A stretch of DNA of 42,748 bases from Spirogloea muscicola (lineage: Eukaryota > Streptophyta > Zygnematophyceae > Spirogloeales > Spirogloeaceae). The stretch lies in contig WELB01000028.1 in the NCBI GenBank assembly GCA_009602725.1, positions 354,507-397,254 of the forward strand, read 5' to 3'. The translations under genes and the position numbers were made by a program. A model generated the notes under the pieces. It had not been told where the DNA came from and made no database searches. It worked only from the letters and a program-made list of their open reading frames with translations. Positions 21,674 through 33,463 of the stretch are shown here, piece after piece; position 1 is the stretch's first letter, and every line of letters begins with the position of its first letter.

Positions 21674-24600
21674 TTGGAGATTTTAGGCATCGTGAGCAGT
21701 GAGATTCTTTTAGCAAGGTTGACACTAGACGCGTATTAGCTGTGCAGCAAGAACTATGTGACATGATACCCTGAGCACCACCTCTTGAACTGGCGCCCTG
21801 GAGCTCCAGCCACCATTGTTACCATTCCTACCATTGGAATGTAGCCGCCTTATGCTGCTTTTCATGCCATGGTATATGGAAGCTCACCAACATTCATAAG
21901 CCTGCAGGTGCTGTCTGAGCCCTGGTGTTGAGTCATTTCTGCAGCTCGAGTCATACATTCATGCAACTCTCGTCACTTCGTTCGCTGATCTAGTGCGTGT
22001 CTGCAGAATGGAGCAAAGAACGGAGCACAATATTCTGAAAGTATATAATTTGCGGCTGTGTTTTAGGGCCAATCCCCCTTCAAGGCAGGACTGCACACAG
22101 GCTGCAAAAGAGGACAAAGCTGAGGAAATATAAGCAGCCCGGTTTAACACAAGTGCAGGGCTGCCTGATAATTACCTGGAGGACAGACTGGAGGTGGCTG
22201 CTCAGAGGAGGGGGGGGGTCAGCAACGTGTTGCCCTCAAGCCATGGACCGGGCCACCCATCCAGTGCGGCAACAAGCACGCTGCCATGATAATTAGGCTG
22301 TACTCGCAGCTCGCAGGTGCTGTAGTAAGGCGGGCACTGAGAGGCGGGCTGCTGCTTACTGTTATGCATTGCCGTGGAAGCCTGCTAACTGCACGCAAAC
22401 AAGAAAGCATGGCTCTGCTGAGCTCCTGCAAACCCCCTAGGAAACACATTAGAGGGCACCTGAGCTGACGCCCTAACAAGATAATAAACAGACGGCATTG
22501 GAAAAGCTAGTGATGTAGCACATTACATTAGCATTACAGAAAAAGGTAAATCATGCTGGTTGAGAGCACCGGGAAAGTTGGGGAGCACACACATCGTCCT
22601 GACCCGCAACACTAAAATTAGAGTGGTATATAAGGGAAATGCTCAACTGATGCCTGCGGTTGCTGAAGGCCAGCCCCAGCATGAAGGACTTCGCTGGTTA
22701 TGAGTAGGTCTGCTTGTGCTTTGCTGGTGCCTTGCCAACAAGCATTGGGGCTGCTTGTTGGCCAACACGTCCACTGCCACTGGCGGCTCCTGAAGAGTCA
22801 CATGGGCTCAACCGGTTGGAAGATTGCAAGCTCCTCCTCCTGGCAACAGGCCAACCCGAGGACTAGCAACTGTCGGGGCAGGAGGATGACCGCAAAGGTG
22901 GCTGCCGCAGCAAGAAGGAGCATCACACACTTCTGGAAGCCTAGTACTATAGAGACAGGAGGTCAAGTAGCTAGGAGGACTCGGAATGGAACCCCCCCGT
23001 GCATAAGCTCAACGCAGCAACTACAGTATGTGGCCTGCACGTGCGAGGCGAGGCTGCCGGCCTTCCTGTGCTGCCTGCATATGACGAGTCGACTTGGCTG
23101 TTGGCTGTTGGTGGTATGAAAAAAAGAATGTATGTATGCCGGCGTAGCATCAAGGAGTGGCCAGAGCGGGTACTTGGAGCTACTTGAGTCGACGTCATGC
23201 CGATCACTCAGAAAGGGGTGGGAGCAACGAGGGGGCTTTGTGGGAAGGGGAGCTACCGCGGCTCTGATCCAGCTGCTATGTACTCAATCAAATATTGACT
23301 AGAGCGTATTGAGATCCCATCTGTTGCAGCCCTTCCAAAGCTCAGAGAGTCTGCTCTTTCCTGCCCCTTTAGGCCTTGTCCACTCCTTTGGGGCTGGCCT
23401 TTGACAGCCATCGCTTCTCTTTCCACCCAAGGAGGTGTGCTGGTTGCCAACCCGGGGAGATATTTTTGGATAAGCGCAAACGAACAAATATCCTGCCGGA
23501 AATGGCTGTCTATTAGCACAACGCGTCCAGGAGTCAAGGGCTAGATCTTCTCCAGCGGCTCGCATATAGTTTGATCACCCAATGTCCAAGGCTAGCAAGG
23601 TGAGCAGCCCGGCTTCAAAGCCCATGGGATACTCGCTCAGGTGTTCTGCATGCGCCTGTCAGTCTCGCCTGCAATCCCAGGCTATTGCAGGGCACTCACA
23701 GGCAGGCCCCGCTCTGGCTGCTGCTTCTGGATCTTCCTATGGTGTCAATATTCCGGCTGCAAGCTACGGTAACTTGCGGCTGCTGACTAGACGTTTCTGA
23801 GCGCCCACTTGTAAGAGCCACTTGCCTGGCTGCGAGGGTCGACGCTGATGGGACTGTTTACAGCCGTTGGCCCTCTTTTGGGAGAGGCTATTCATTCCGG
23901 TCCCATGTGGACCTTGTCCATTCTCTTCTGGGCTACCCTTTCACAAAAAGAAACACTCTTCTGGTAGAGGGCGATGACTATAGATGGTTAGCCCAGATAA
24001 AGTCAAACTTCGAACGGGCCAGAAAAGTGATAAAGCACAGAGCGACGCAAGTGGCCTCTGGTTCCTTAATATCCCCTGTTGAGCAGCCGCACAAAGAAAC
24101 TAGTCTCCGGGAAGCAGGTCCCTGTCTACACCAGAGGCTGCAGCACAGCTCACAGCCTTTCAACAGGGGATATAGAGCGCCCAGTGGCCACCTGAGTTAC
24201 TGCGTGCTTATGTGCTCTTCTGGCCCCTTCGAAATTAGTTCATTCTTGTTTCTGGGCTGGCCAATCACAGCCATCGCCCGCTACTGAATGTGTCTTTCTT
24301 TCACAGCCTTGTCGATTCTTTCCCGGCTGGCTGTTAATAGCCCTCGCCCCCATTCGGGAGAGCCACTTCTTCATTGGGAGAGCCACTCTCTTTCACAAGA
24401 CCTGCTCCTCCACTATAAGGCAGTGCGCTGTGAAATGCAAGCCCAAAACGTAAGAACAAGGTCCAAAGGGCCGAAAGGCGCCAAAACCACACAGCTCACA
24501 GCCATCGCACCCCCTCTCTCTCTCTCTTCTCCGGGATGAGCTTGCGGCTGATGAAGCAAGCGCGGCCAGACTAACTGGTGGCTGGGAGAGGCCAGCCCAA

Positions 24601-24940
24601 AGGTATGGACAAGGTCTGAAGGAGCCGGAGCGCTAAGGACTGAGACAGCAGCAAGCGGACTCTCAGTGACCTCTAGTCAGTAGATGCAAGTCTGAATAGC
24701 TAGCAGGCGGAAAGACGTCGCCCTGACGGAAGCCGGAGGCCGCCGCCCAGTTAGCGCCAGTTAGCGCAGCTGCGAGTCTGCGGCACGTTCGAGGTTCGCC
24801 GGGAGGCACGAGGGTCCAGGGGGGCTGGGGGCCCGGCTGGCTGCCCCCTCTCGGGTCCGGCCCGTGGGTCCTCCCTCCCCGTGCGGGTCCGAGCGCACGT
24901 GCGGGGCGGGAGGCAGGGGAGGGGCGCAACCCGGGGCTAG
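21674..24940. other. Long intergenic region with repeats
   Basis: No protein gene was recognised in about 3.2 kb. R1 units in plus orientation occur at about 23,345-23,440, 23,845-23,960, 24,210-24,300 and 24,300-24,365; minus units at about 24,420-24,480 and 24,575-24,640. A short perfect hairpin lies at 22,734-22,762 (11-bp stem, 7-base loop). A larger inverted repeat lies at 24,051-24,191 and is listed separately. 24,660-24,940 is a GC-rich leader to the next gene. Confidence 0.5.
24051..24191. repeat. 141-bp foldback element
   Basis: Bases 24,051-24,082 (starting GTGGCC) and 24,160-24,191 (ending GGCCAC) form 32-bp imperfect terminal inverted repeats. The inner 14 bp, ATATCCCCTGTTGA, pair perfectly with TCAACAGGGGATAT. 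The interior is not strongly paired. It is consistent with a small MITE-like element or a structured RNA locus; no other copy was seen in the window. Confidence 0.6.
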
Positions 24941-25088
24941 ATATTTGTGACGTGGCCGCGGCCGCCATAGCCGGCGGCCGATGTGGCAGGCCGGCCATGG
25001 AGGGCCACGCGGAAATATCTGGCCGCCCTCCCCCACCATCGACCGCCCACGGCCGGGAAACTGGAATTCCCCACGAGCCCGCCAGGAC

Positions 25089-25128
<40 letters not shown>

Positions 25129-25149
25129 AGCGGGCGGCGAAAGCAGCGG

Positions 25150-25252
25150 NNNNNNNNNNNNNNNNNNNNNNNNNNNNNNNNNNNNNNNNNNNNNNNNNNN
25201 NNNNNNNNNNNNNNNNNNNNNNNNNNNNNNNNNNNNNNNNNNNNNNNNNNNN

Positions 25253-25308
<56 letters not shown>
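25150..25308. other. Assembly gap plus 56-base poly-A
   Basis: 103 unresolved bases (25,150-25,252) follow a (CGG)n run and are followed directly by 56 A (25,253-25,308). The gap lies inside or just before the first long exon of the F-box gene. A lysine homopolymer there is implausible, so the poly-A is probably an assembly artefact; the frame across the gap cannot be trusted. Confidence 0.9.
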
Positions 25309-25309
<1 letters not shown>

Positions 25310-28300
25310 CACGACCTGGAGGCGCGGGCGGCGGCGCGGGCGGCGGCGGCGGCGGGCGTGAGCGCCGTGGAGAGCGAGGCGTTCGCTTGGGAGGCCGGGC
25401 GCTGGGGCCTCCTGCCCGCCAACCTCCAGCTCCTGGCGCGCACCCGCGACCGCGAGCTCCTCGATGCCGCCCTCCACTACCTCGCCGGCGGCCACGGCGC
25501 CTGGCTGCCCAGCCCCGCCGCCGCCCTCGAGCGCACCGGCCTGCTCTGCGGGCCGGGCACGCCGCCGCTGTGTGACGCCGGTGGTGACAGCGATGGAGGC
25601 TTTGTGGGCGCCGGCAGCGACCGGTGCAGCCGCAGCTGCTCCCTGTCGTCGTCCTCCTCCGCTGGCCTCGCATTGGAGGACGGCTGCGGCGAGGTGGACG
25701 GCTCGGGAGGGCGGGCGACTGCTTTAGAGCCAGCACACGGCGGCAGCGGCGGAGGTGGCTGCGGTGATAGGGCCAGCGAGTGCCTCGCAACCACGAGCCT
25801 GGCGGGAGTGCACGATGGTGAGGGCCGCACGGCCTGCTCCATCAGCCAACTCAGTAACGACATCCTGTGAGCATCCAATGTGCCTTCTTGTCTATTAGAC
25901 TATCTTGTTGGCAGAACTGTTGGCAACTGGGTGTTGTACCGCCTTGCTGGGGGATTTGGTCATCAGCAGCTGCGCAGGCAGGCCTTGTATCAGGTGCACG
26001 TGCTGTCCCCCTGTGGAGGCGTGGGGAGTGCTTCTGTCATGGCCATGGCCTTATCCACATGTCGCACTAGAAGCAGGCTGCCAGACTCATGCGGGGCAGT
26101 TGCAGCTGATGAGATCGTGGAGCAAAGGATCTGCACTGTGTGGACAAATAGCCTGACATTGCTGTGCGGCTTTTGTGCTCGTGCACAGAGAGCGTATCCT
26201 GGCGAACCTGTCACGGCGGGAGCTGGTGGTGGCATCGGGCGTGTGCTCGCGGTGGCGCCATGTGGCCGACTCGGAGCCCCTCTGGCGGCATGTCGAGCTC
26301 GTGTCTGTCGCCGAGCGCATCAGCGACGCTGACATCGAGCTCCTCTGCCACACGCGACTGCGGGTACGCCAGTCAACCCTGGCCCTAGCTTGGTGTCGGC
26401 CAATTTGCCATCGTACACAAAGCAAGCACTCTGCAAGCACTCAGCATGGCCATACTTGGCTCAAGGCATGGTGGCAGTGAGTTGACGCCTCGTACTACTC
26501 CTCATGTTCTTGACAAGCTCTGATTGCTGGCCTCTGTGTAATGCAGCATACGCTGGTGCTGTCCATGTCACTGTGCCGTCGCGTCACGGAGACAGGGTTC
26601 ACGGCATTGGCGGGTGCCGGCTGCGGCGCCAAGCTTGTGTCGCTCGATGTCTCCTTCTGCGCCCTCAATGATCAATCAGTGAGTGGCACGGCGCAAGCTT
26701 GCTCAACCATGGCGTTTGTTGATGCGCTGGCTGTGCGGCATACCCGCCTTGGTTAAGTGAAAGCGCTGCCTGACGGCCCTGCTGCCGGCACCTTGCGGCT
26801 CCAGGTGGAGGCCATTGCGCGGCAGTGTACCAGTCTCCGGAGGCTGCGCCTGTTTGGCGCGCGCACAGCAGTCAGTGACCGTGCTATTGCGGGGCTCCGC
26901 AGCCTGCGCCTGCTGCAGGAGCTCGACCTCGGCCTCTGTTCCTGCCTCTCGTCACACACATTGTGAGCCCCCAGCACCTCGGCCGTCCCACACCGCACTA
27001 TGCCGCAATATTTGTTACAGAGTCTGACATAGCTTCCCTTGCGTTGCCATGCTTGTGGGCGTCGTCCTCATCATTGTTTGTGTCGGCAGGCGGGCGCTGG
27101 GGTCTGGCAGCCTGCCCCACCTGGTCGTGCTCTCCCTTGCCGGCTGCTCACGTGTCACGCCTCGCAACATCCTCAAGCTCCGGAACTGCCCGTCTCTGGA
27201 GGTCGGTCCCCTTCTCCCCCAGCTCCACGCCGCTGCACTCCAGCACTTAGCACCATGCAACCTACTGGCTGTGGGGAGTGAGCACCTCGTTGCAGCTGTG
27301 CACCTGACAATGCTATGGGTGTCCCTGTCTGTGAGCGCAGGCGCTCTGCCTGCGCGGCTGCCGGCACGTGGGTGTGCACATGGCCAGTCAGGTGGCAATG
27401 GACCTTATCCAGGGTGGCTGCACACGCCTGGCGCTGGTGGAGACAGGCAATGCGCTGCCCAATGCCGCACCCTTCCCTGCGCGTCCACCGCCGCCACCGC
27501 CCTCTCTTCTTCCCACCAAGCGGCGGCGCAGCAGTGACAGCGAGAACAGCCCTGGAGCCGGAGCCGGAGACAGCGCTCTGGGCGTGGCTGAGCGGCAATG
27601 CTCAAAACGACAACTCGTTGCTATTGGCAGCCCAACTGCTGCTGTGAAGACTGGAGATACTCCAGCAGGTGGCAGCAATCGAGTAGCGCAAGTAAAGGTG
27701 AGCTCTCCCTCAACCCGCCAACTTTCCTGAATCATTTTACTGAAAGGGAAGCTTTGGTTCGAATGTTTCTGACTTGACTCACTTTGGTGGCTCGTTGTTG
27801 AAGTGAGCTTATCATCTCTGAGCCTGAGTTTCATGTTCACCTCAAAATATGAAATTTCTCTAGCCTACGTAGCAATACCTCATTGGATAGTAGCCTTTGA
27901 AGTCGCAGCCAGCTGAGGTCTGCAAAATCTTTGTCCTGTAAATCAATCAAGGAGTCAGGTACTTTGCATGTGACCTTGACCATCTTCTGAATAGCCAGGA
28001 AACGTGTTTGCTTGACACGCTGCAAGCATGCGTCCATCAAGCAGGTCAGAGCCGAGGAGGCCCAGGTACAGGCAGACAGGGGTTGCCTGGGACAGACTTT
28101 GGCGGCTCCTTTGCTACTGGTCGACGCAGCAGGAGGCAGGCCAACAAGCGAGGATGAGGAGGAGGAGGAGACGACAGATTCAGCAGCGGCATTTGCTTTG
28201 GCCACCAAGAGCTTCCAGCAGGGCCAGGCGGCGCTGCGTGCTGGCGACACGGAGCGGGCGGCTGAGCTTTTCCGCGCCGCCTGCCAGGCACACCCCAGCG

Positions 28301-29365
28301 CCGCTGCCTACACCTTCCTCGGCTGGATGCAGCGCCTGGTGCGCAGTCACACCCCCGCTACATGCTTCCCATGCCGCGCTGGCAATTAGATCACTTGGCG
28401 TTCAGGACCAGGAGCGGCTAGCCCAGCAATGCTGTCGTCATGGGTCTCGCTTGCTGAACGGGCATTGACATATCATGGCACTCTGAACCCCGTGCAGGCG
28501 GGCGCTGAGAAGAGCGAGAGCGTTCGCGAATGCGCGCGGGCCATCTTCCTCGACAACGACTATGGTAACATCTGAAGCTGTGATGCATTTTGAACTGCTT
28601 CACTTTGATAGCCTGCAGCAGAGAAATGGAGGGCCATCGTTAGAGAAAGCTCACGATGCTTAGCAAGTACGGTCTTGCTGGCTTCCTCAATCAACTGAGC
28701 ATTGTCATTGCGTGCCTGTTGTGCTGCCAGGGAACCCGTGGAACGACGTTGCCTGCGAGCTCTGGGACGCTGGCAATGCCAGCTTGGCGGCTCGCTTTTT
28801 CCAGCGGTACGAGCGGCGCACTCTAATGTTCGGCCATGCGTGCTTGGAGTCTCTCCTTACTCGTAGTGGGCCCCTTGTGAGGCATTCATATAGCATGCAT
28901 CTGATACTTGCCTACTCCAATCACCTGCTGCCAGGGCCAAGGCGTGCTCGCGCTACGAGTCAGGATCAGGCCACTTTCCATACCTCAACCTTGCAAAGTT
29001 GCACCTTGCGGAGTGCGCGCGCAAGCTGCGGGAGGGTGGCCCCTCGGTTCACAAGTCAGTGCCGTCCAAGGAAGCCCTACTTGAGCTCTGTGCTGCACTC
29101 ATCCGAGCACCCGGAGGTGCGAAGGTTTCCCTACCATTGCTCTTCAGAGCAGGTTACAGGGCTGCGGTTGCGCATGCACTGCACCCGCATGCGCAGATTG
29201 CACGCAGTACATCTGCCTTTGAGCGAGCGGTCAAGACAATGATGAATGTAGGCTGCCTCCTTACTGTTGTCAATGCTGATGCAGTACTGCGTTCTGTGTG
29301 TACTATCTGCAGACGAGGAGCTCCAGAAGACGGTGTTTGACATGATCGAGGGCTCCTCCCCTTAG
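25310..29365 (+). CDS. F-box/LRR protein fused to TPR repeats (5' incomplete)
   Basis: This is a probable substrate receptor of an SCF ubiquitin ligase. Exons after the gap: 25310-25866, 26189-26363, 26547-26678, 26805-26962, 27090-27201, 27341-27697, 28045-28338, 28498-28564, 28731-28806, 28935-29116, 29313-29365; about 720 aa visible. The F-box spans the first junction (ISQLSNDIL|ERILANLSRRELVVASGVCSRWRHVA). LRRs of the F-box-LRR type follow: LSMSLCRRVTETGFTALA, LVSLDVSFCALNDQS, LRRLRLFGARTAVSD, LVVLSLAGCSRVTPRNI and LCLRGCRHVGVHMASQ. After a basic linker (PTKRRRSSDSE) come TPR-like helices: KSFQQGQAALRAGDTERAAELFRAA, then NPWNDVACELWDAG and HFPYLNLAKLHLAECARKL. The join 27697/28045 is phase 0, and the TPR part has no in-frame ATG of its own, which supports one gene. 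Alternatively the F-box gene stops at 27,730. The last intron is also uncertain; reading through it would stop at 29,340. Start candidates upstream of the gap are ATGs at 24,981 and 24,995. Confidence 0.72.
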
Positions 29366-30164
29366 CACCGACAAGCCAGCCACGTCAATATTGCATGGAG
29401 ACAAACTAACTGCTGCTAAGTCCTTGTACATCGGTCACTCCTTTTAGGATCTCTGTAGGGGCTCTACTGACTTCAGGATCTCTTGAGGGTCTACTGAATA
29501 TGTTTCCTCCTGTCATTTCTTTTTCTGGGCTGGCCAATCACAGCCATTGCCCTCTACTGGAAGAAGCTTTCTTCTCTCTCTCTGAACAAGCTTGCCTATC
29601 TGCTGCTCAGATCCTGGCTGCAGCCTCATTTCTTGCTTACTGATTCTTCTGATAAGCTCCGTGAAGTCGTACTGAACATGACATGCCCCTCACACCTTGT
29701 AGACATTCTTCTGTATTCCCTGCTCCCTTGGAAGATCAAGCTCCGACATATCCGTGTTTGTCATTCACAAGCTCAGTCAGGATTCAAAAGTCTCTCCACT
29801 ACATGCTGGGGCTTCCTGCTGCAAATTTGCAGGCCAAGCAAGGAGGCCAGCTTGACTATTTTAAGCCGTTAATAACGACCTACGATACACTGTGCATGTT
29901 ACATCTCAGATGGCCTTGTTCAGCTCCAGCCAGTACAGCCGCAGTGTAAAGACATTTGAGATAGCTTCCTAAGTCTAGAGAACTATAGGTCAAAAAGAGT
30001 AGTAGTAGGCCAGCTGCTGAAGACTCAGCAGCGTCTGGTTGAATGAGTACGCAGCATATTTTCACCAGAGTCTTCTCGCAAGCCCGGCTGCAGAGCAGTA
30101 GTACTGTGACAGTAGCAGAGACTTGCCAGCATCAGCAGTCAGAGGGAGCAAGAAGCAGGACCAG
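29366..30164. other. Intergenic with one R1 copy
   Basis: No gene was recognised. An R1 unit in plus orientation lies at about 29,505-29,570 (TTTCTGGGCTGGCCAATCACAGCC). The remainder is short-ORF sequence that presumably includes the 3' UTRs of the two convergent flanking genes. Confidence 0.5.
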
Positions 30165-30533
30165 TCAGTCCTTGGGTGCTGTCCCGAAGGTCTTGGTGAA
30201 GGTCTTGGAGATGTCGGCGTAGAGCTCCACAATCTGCCAGAGGCCGTGGCCGACGGAGGTAGGGAGGTGCGCGCGTCAGTGCAAGGAGACATCCCGGGCA
30301 ATGGCAACAACAGTGCGCACTTCAGTGCAGGCTTGACATTGTTGATGGTGGGAGAAAGGGGTTAGCAGGTGTTCACCTTGATGACGTTCTGGTTGAGCTC
30401 GCGGATGAGGGGCACGTTGCGCGCGAGGCCGTCGGGGGCGCGCGCCTCGTGGTTGTGCCGGATCTCGGCGATGAGCAGCCGGTTGTGGTCCAGCAGCGCC
30501 TGCACGCGCCCGAAGCCCTCGAAGCCCGCCCAC

Positions 30534-30572
<39 letters not shown>

Positions 30573-30580
30573 GCCTCCAC
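30165..30580 (-). CDS. ELF4-domain protein (5' end unresolved)
   Basis: In plants EARLY FLOWERING 4 is a small helical protein of the evening complex that gates circadian output; its role here is inferred only from homology. Two exons can be read: one ending at 30,377 and a last exon 30,233-30,165 (phase 0; GTGAAC donor, CTGGCAG acceptor). The domain is well preserved: GFGRVQALLDHNRLLIAEIR, NHEARAPDGLARNVPLIREL, NQNVIK|IVELYADISKTF. Upstream is a (GGC)n glycine run, and the domain frame has no ATG before a stop. The adjacent frame does begin with an ATG at 30,786 and enters the same repeat, so a length error or slippage in the repeat, or a missed upstream intron, could hide the true start. 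It is divergent from the 246-aa protein gene. Confidence 0.8.
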
Positions 30581-30794
30581 TCGGCAGCGATACCGGCCTC
30601 GTCTCTCAGAGGCCGACGAGAGTCGACGGCGGCGGCAGCGGCGGCGTCAAAGTGGGGCCGCCTTGGTGGGGCGCCTCGAGGGGCCCGCGCCATAACGGAG
30701 GCCCCAACCGCCACACCGGCCAGGGACGTGAACGCGCTCGAGGACATCGCAGGCCGCCTGTTTCTGCCAGGTCTGCTCCCACCCATATGTCGAA

Positions 30795-30990
30795 ATTTAG
30801 CTGGTGGCGCAAGGGCTCGTCAAATTGCCGTCCAATATTCGAGCATCAGTTTAGCGACCTCTACATGCTGACTCGTGGTTACTGAGCGGGTCAGCTTAGC
30901 AGCAGGTGATGTACATCTGCCGGTGTGCTTGCTCATGTACTTGGCCACTCAGGCCTTCCATCACTCAGTACACACACCAATCCATATGCT
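30795..30990 (+). mobile_element. LINE 3'-end fragment, copy E
   Basis: The best-preserved tail copy apart from copy F: GCGACCTCTACATGCTGACTCGTGGTTACTGAGCGGGTCAGCTTAGCAGCAGGTGATGTAC, quoted here in overlapping family words, spans 30,857-30,915, then GTGCTTGCTCATGTACTTGGCC. It shares long near-identical words with 36,260-36,345. It lies between two divergent genes. Confidence 0.75.
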
Positions 30991-31031
30991 GCGCCACGGA
31001 CACCAGCGGAAGGCGAANCCAGCGGCCGGCG

Positions 31032-32595
31032 ATGCCGGCGGTGAGCGGCGCCGCTCCCTGCCGTCGCCGCCGCCGCCGCCGCCGCCGCCGCCGGTCATTG
31101 CACGGGCGTCGAGCTCTTCGCCCGGCCTCGGCGGCGAGCCTGCTGACGGGCCCCTTCCCTCCCGCCACCCGCTGTGCCGCCGCAGAGGACGTTGTGGCGT
31201 CCATGTTCGTGAGCCAGCAGAGCCAGTTCCGGGCGTACCTCCGGGAGCTGGAGAGGGTGCGCGTGCCGCTGGACCCCGGCGACGACGCCGCGGTGCGCGA
31301 CTACGCCGCCTCCGTCAAGACCATCCGCAAGAAGTGAGCGCCGCGCCCGTCACCTGCCTTGCCTGCTGGCCCACGGCCTCCGGCGGCTGCCGGCTGTGAC
31401 GCCGCTGGCCGTTGCCGAGCTCTGATCCAACGGGACTGGCGATTGCTATCATGGATGGCTACCATGGTGGCCAGCTCCAGCTGGCTGGGCCCTCACGGTG
31501 TGGCGGCTCTGGCCGGCCAGCTGAGGAGCACGGTCCTGCCATCTGCGCAGGCTGGGCGTCCCGTCCTTCACGGAGAAGCTGGGGGACCTGCTCGACGCCG
31601 CCGCCGAGGAGGCCCCGGACGTCCGCACGTACATCAAGGAGGCAGCTCAGATCCGCAAGGAGTAGGCTGCGTCCCTCGCCCTTGCAAGCTTGGCCACAGG
31701 CCTGACTGGTGTGACGAGCTGTGGGCAGCTGGCTTGGTCCTGTCAGTCTTGACGGGGCCCCTCTGTAACCTCGCCAAGCAGGCTGGGCGTGGAGAACGAC
31801 CTCGGTGCGGAGGAGCCCACTCTCAAGGCACTCGCGGATGTCGAGAAGAAGCTGGGCAAGCCCCTGACGTTCGACGACGCCAAGGGCCTGAGCCTCTTTC
31901 AGGAGCAAATGCAGAAGATATACACCACGTAAGAAGTCGCAAACCCTTGCTGCCGCGCTTTTGCCTCTTGCTGCCACGTTTGTATGCAACCAGACTACTG
32001 GGCTACACCACTGTAGCAGCAACTGCCACCTTTTTGAGGAGTGGGGCAGTGTACAGAAGATGATATGCAGTGCCCAATAAAGTCTTGACTGTGAACTGCA
32101 TCACTGGCAAATGCCCTACATTCTCTGCTACTCTTATAGGCATCTGGCATGCTCCCATTACAAGAAAGACCAAGAAGTAGGTCAGGGAAGCTTGTGACCT
32201 CGCACAATTTGTTTACCAGGCTGGGTTTAACGGGATCGGACGAGGACTTGGAGGAAGAGACAGAGTTTGCGCTTGCCAAGGCTGAGATTGCCAAATTGCA
32301 CGATGAGGCGTTGGAGAAGATGGAGAGCCTCAAGCGCAGGTGCGAGGCAGGCTGCTGACATTGCCAGCTTACTTCCAGTGGTGCAGACAACTTGGTGGCT
32401 TGACTGGATTGCAGCTCCAAGGGATTACAATGTTGTTGACCATGACAATGCAGGGAAGTTTAAGCTTATCGTCTCCATTCAAGATTCTCTGTGCCGCATG
32501 CTGCTGACACTTCCTTTACACTGCTGCTAAGCAGGGACCACTTGGACGACATTAATGTTGACATCAAGAGCCTGGATCCACGTGCGTACCTCTGA
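31032..32595 (+). CDS. Helical protein with organelle-type presequence (246 aa)
   Basis: I do not recognise the family. Exons 31032-31333, 31551-31661, 31782-31928, 32220-32339 and 32535-32595; all four introns are GT-AG, phase 2, total 246 aa. The first 50 or so residues are Arg/Ser/Ala-rich with no acidic residues (MPAVSGAAPCRRRRR..., then RPASAASLLTGP), like a mitochondrial or plastid presequence, although the CCG repeat inflates the Arg run. The mature part is a series of amphipathic helices. Segments ending KTIRKK, AQIRKE and QKIYTT each abut an exon that begins LGV, LGV or LGL, giving a weak internal repeat of about 35-50 residues. The C-terminal part is a charged coiled coil (EFALAKAEIAKLHDEALEKME). 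A subunit of an organellar membrane complex would fit, but that is speculation. Confidence 0.75.
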
Positions 32596-33463
32596 TTTGG
32601 TGGAGGCTGTCAGCACATTATCTGTTTCCAGCTCTGCCCTTGCAGAGGCAGGTCGCTGCTATGTCTTGTGGCGTAACCATTAAACGGCAAGTGGAAAGGG
32701 AGGCTGCTTGCTTGGTGTAGTTGCGCAAGCGTTTGCTATGTGGGTGCTACACAGTAGCTCCACCATCCAGTCTCAGAAGTGTTCACATAGCAGCCTCCCA
32801 TGTGCCCAAGGGAATGAGGCAACTGAAACGAGGCCTGCCCAAGCTGCCTTGTACCTGTAGGCTACGGTGGTTCTCGCTGCTTCTACCTGTGTGGCACTTC
32901 CCAAACAAATTGGGTGGTGCTGTTCGCGTGTGCTGCGTGTGAGACTTGCCACTCAAGAATCGTAGTAATCTACTCATGCCAGAGCAACAAAGTCACCCGT
33001 TATGACATGTCCCCACTTTACATGCGCTGCCATACTTGATGGCGGCAGGTTGGTCTAGCCTCTCTCAAGGATTCCGGCCGCCAGCTAATGGGCTTGTGAG
33101 AGCTCTGGCGGTTGGTCGCCGTTTAGTGCTTAGGGTACTGGGTTCTGCAGCTCTTGCTGTGCAAGGTGGCCGACATGGCTAAGATCAAAGCCGCTGCATA
33201 CTATACAGGGATGCATTCCTGACAACCATAGCATAGCTTACTACGTACTGAAATACCAAGCAGGCTCGAAAGCGAACTTGAAGGGTGGTCAAGGCCGGTT
33301 CACATATTGTGGACTCAGCTTCAGTGATCAAACTGCAACAGAGCCAGCAATTGATACTAGAGAGGATAAATGGTCTGTACAAGTGTGTTATGCACAGCAG
33401 ATGGGGCTCACAATGCTTACCGCACCCACTACTTTCTCTTATTGACAACCATGACCAGCACCC
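32596..33463. other. Convergent intergenic region
   Basis: Spacer between two convergent genes. No coding region, RNA gene or clear repeat was recognised, apart from a TTCCGGCCGCCAGCTAAT word near 33,070 that resembles the repeat words near 3020 and 11,660. Confidence 0.45.

Noticed and set aside
25253-25308. Poly-A as the tail of a retrocopied gene
   Set aside because: It abuts an N gap and is followed by in-frame F-box coding sequence; no processed pseudogene precedes it.
24663-25790. 375-residue minus-strand frame over the gap
   Set aside because: It is the shadow of the F-box exon, runs through N and the poly-A (as Phe), and has no motif.
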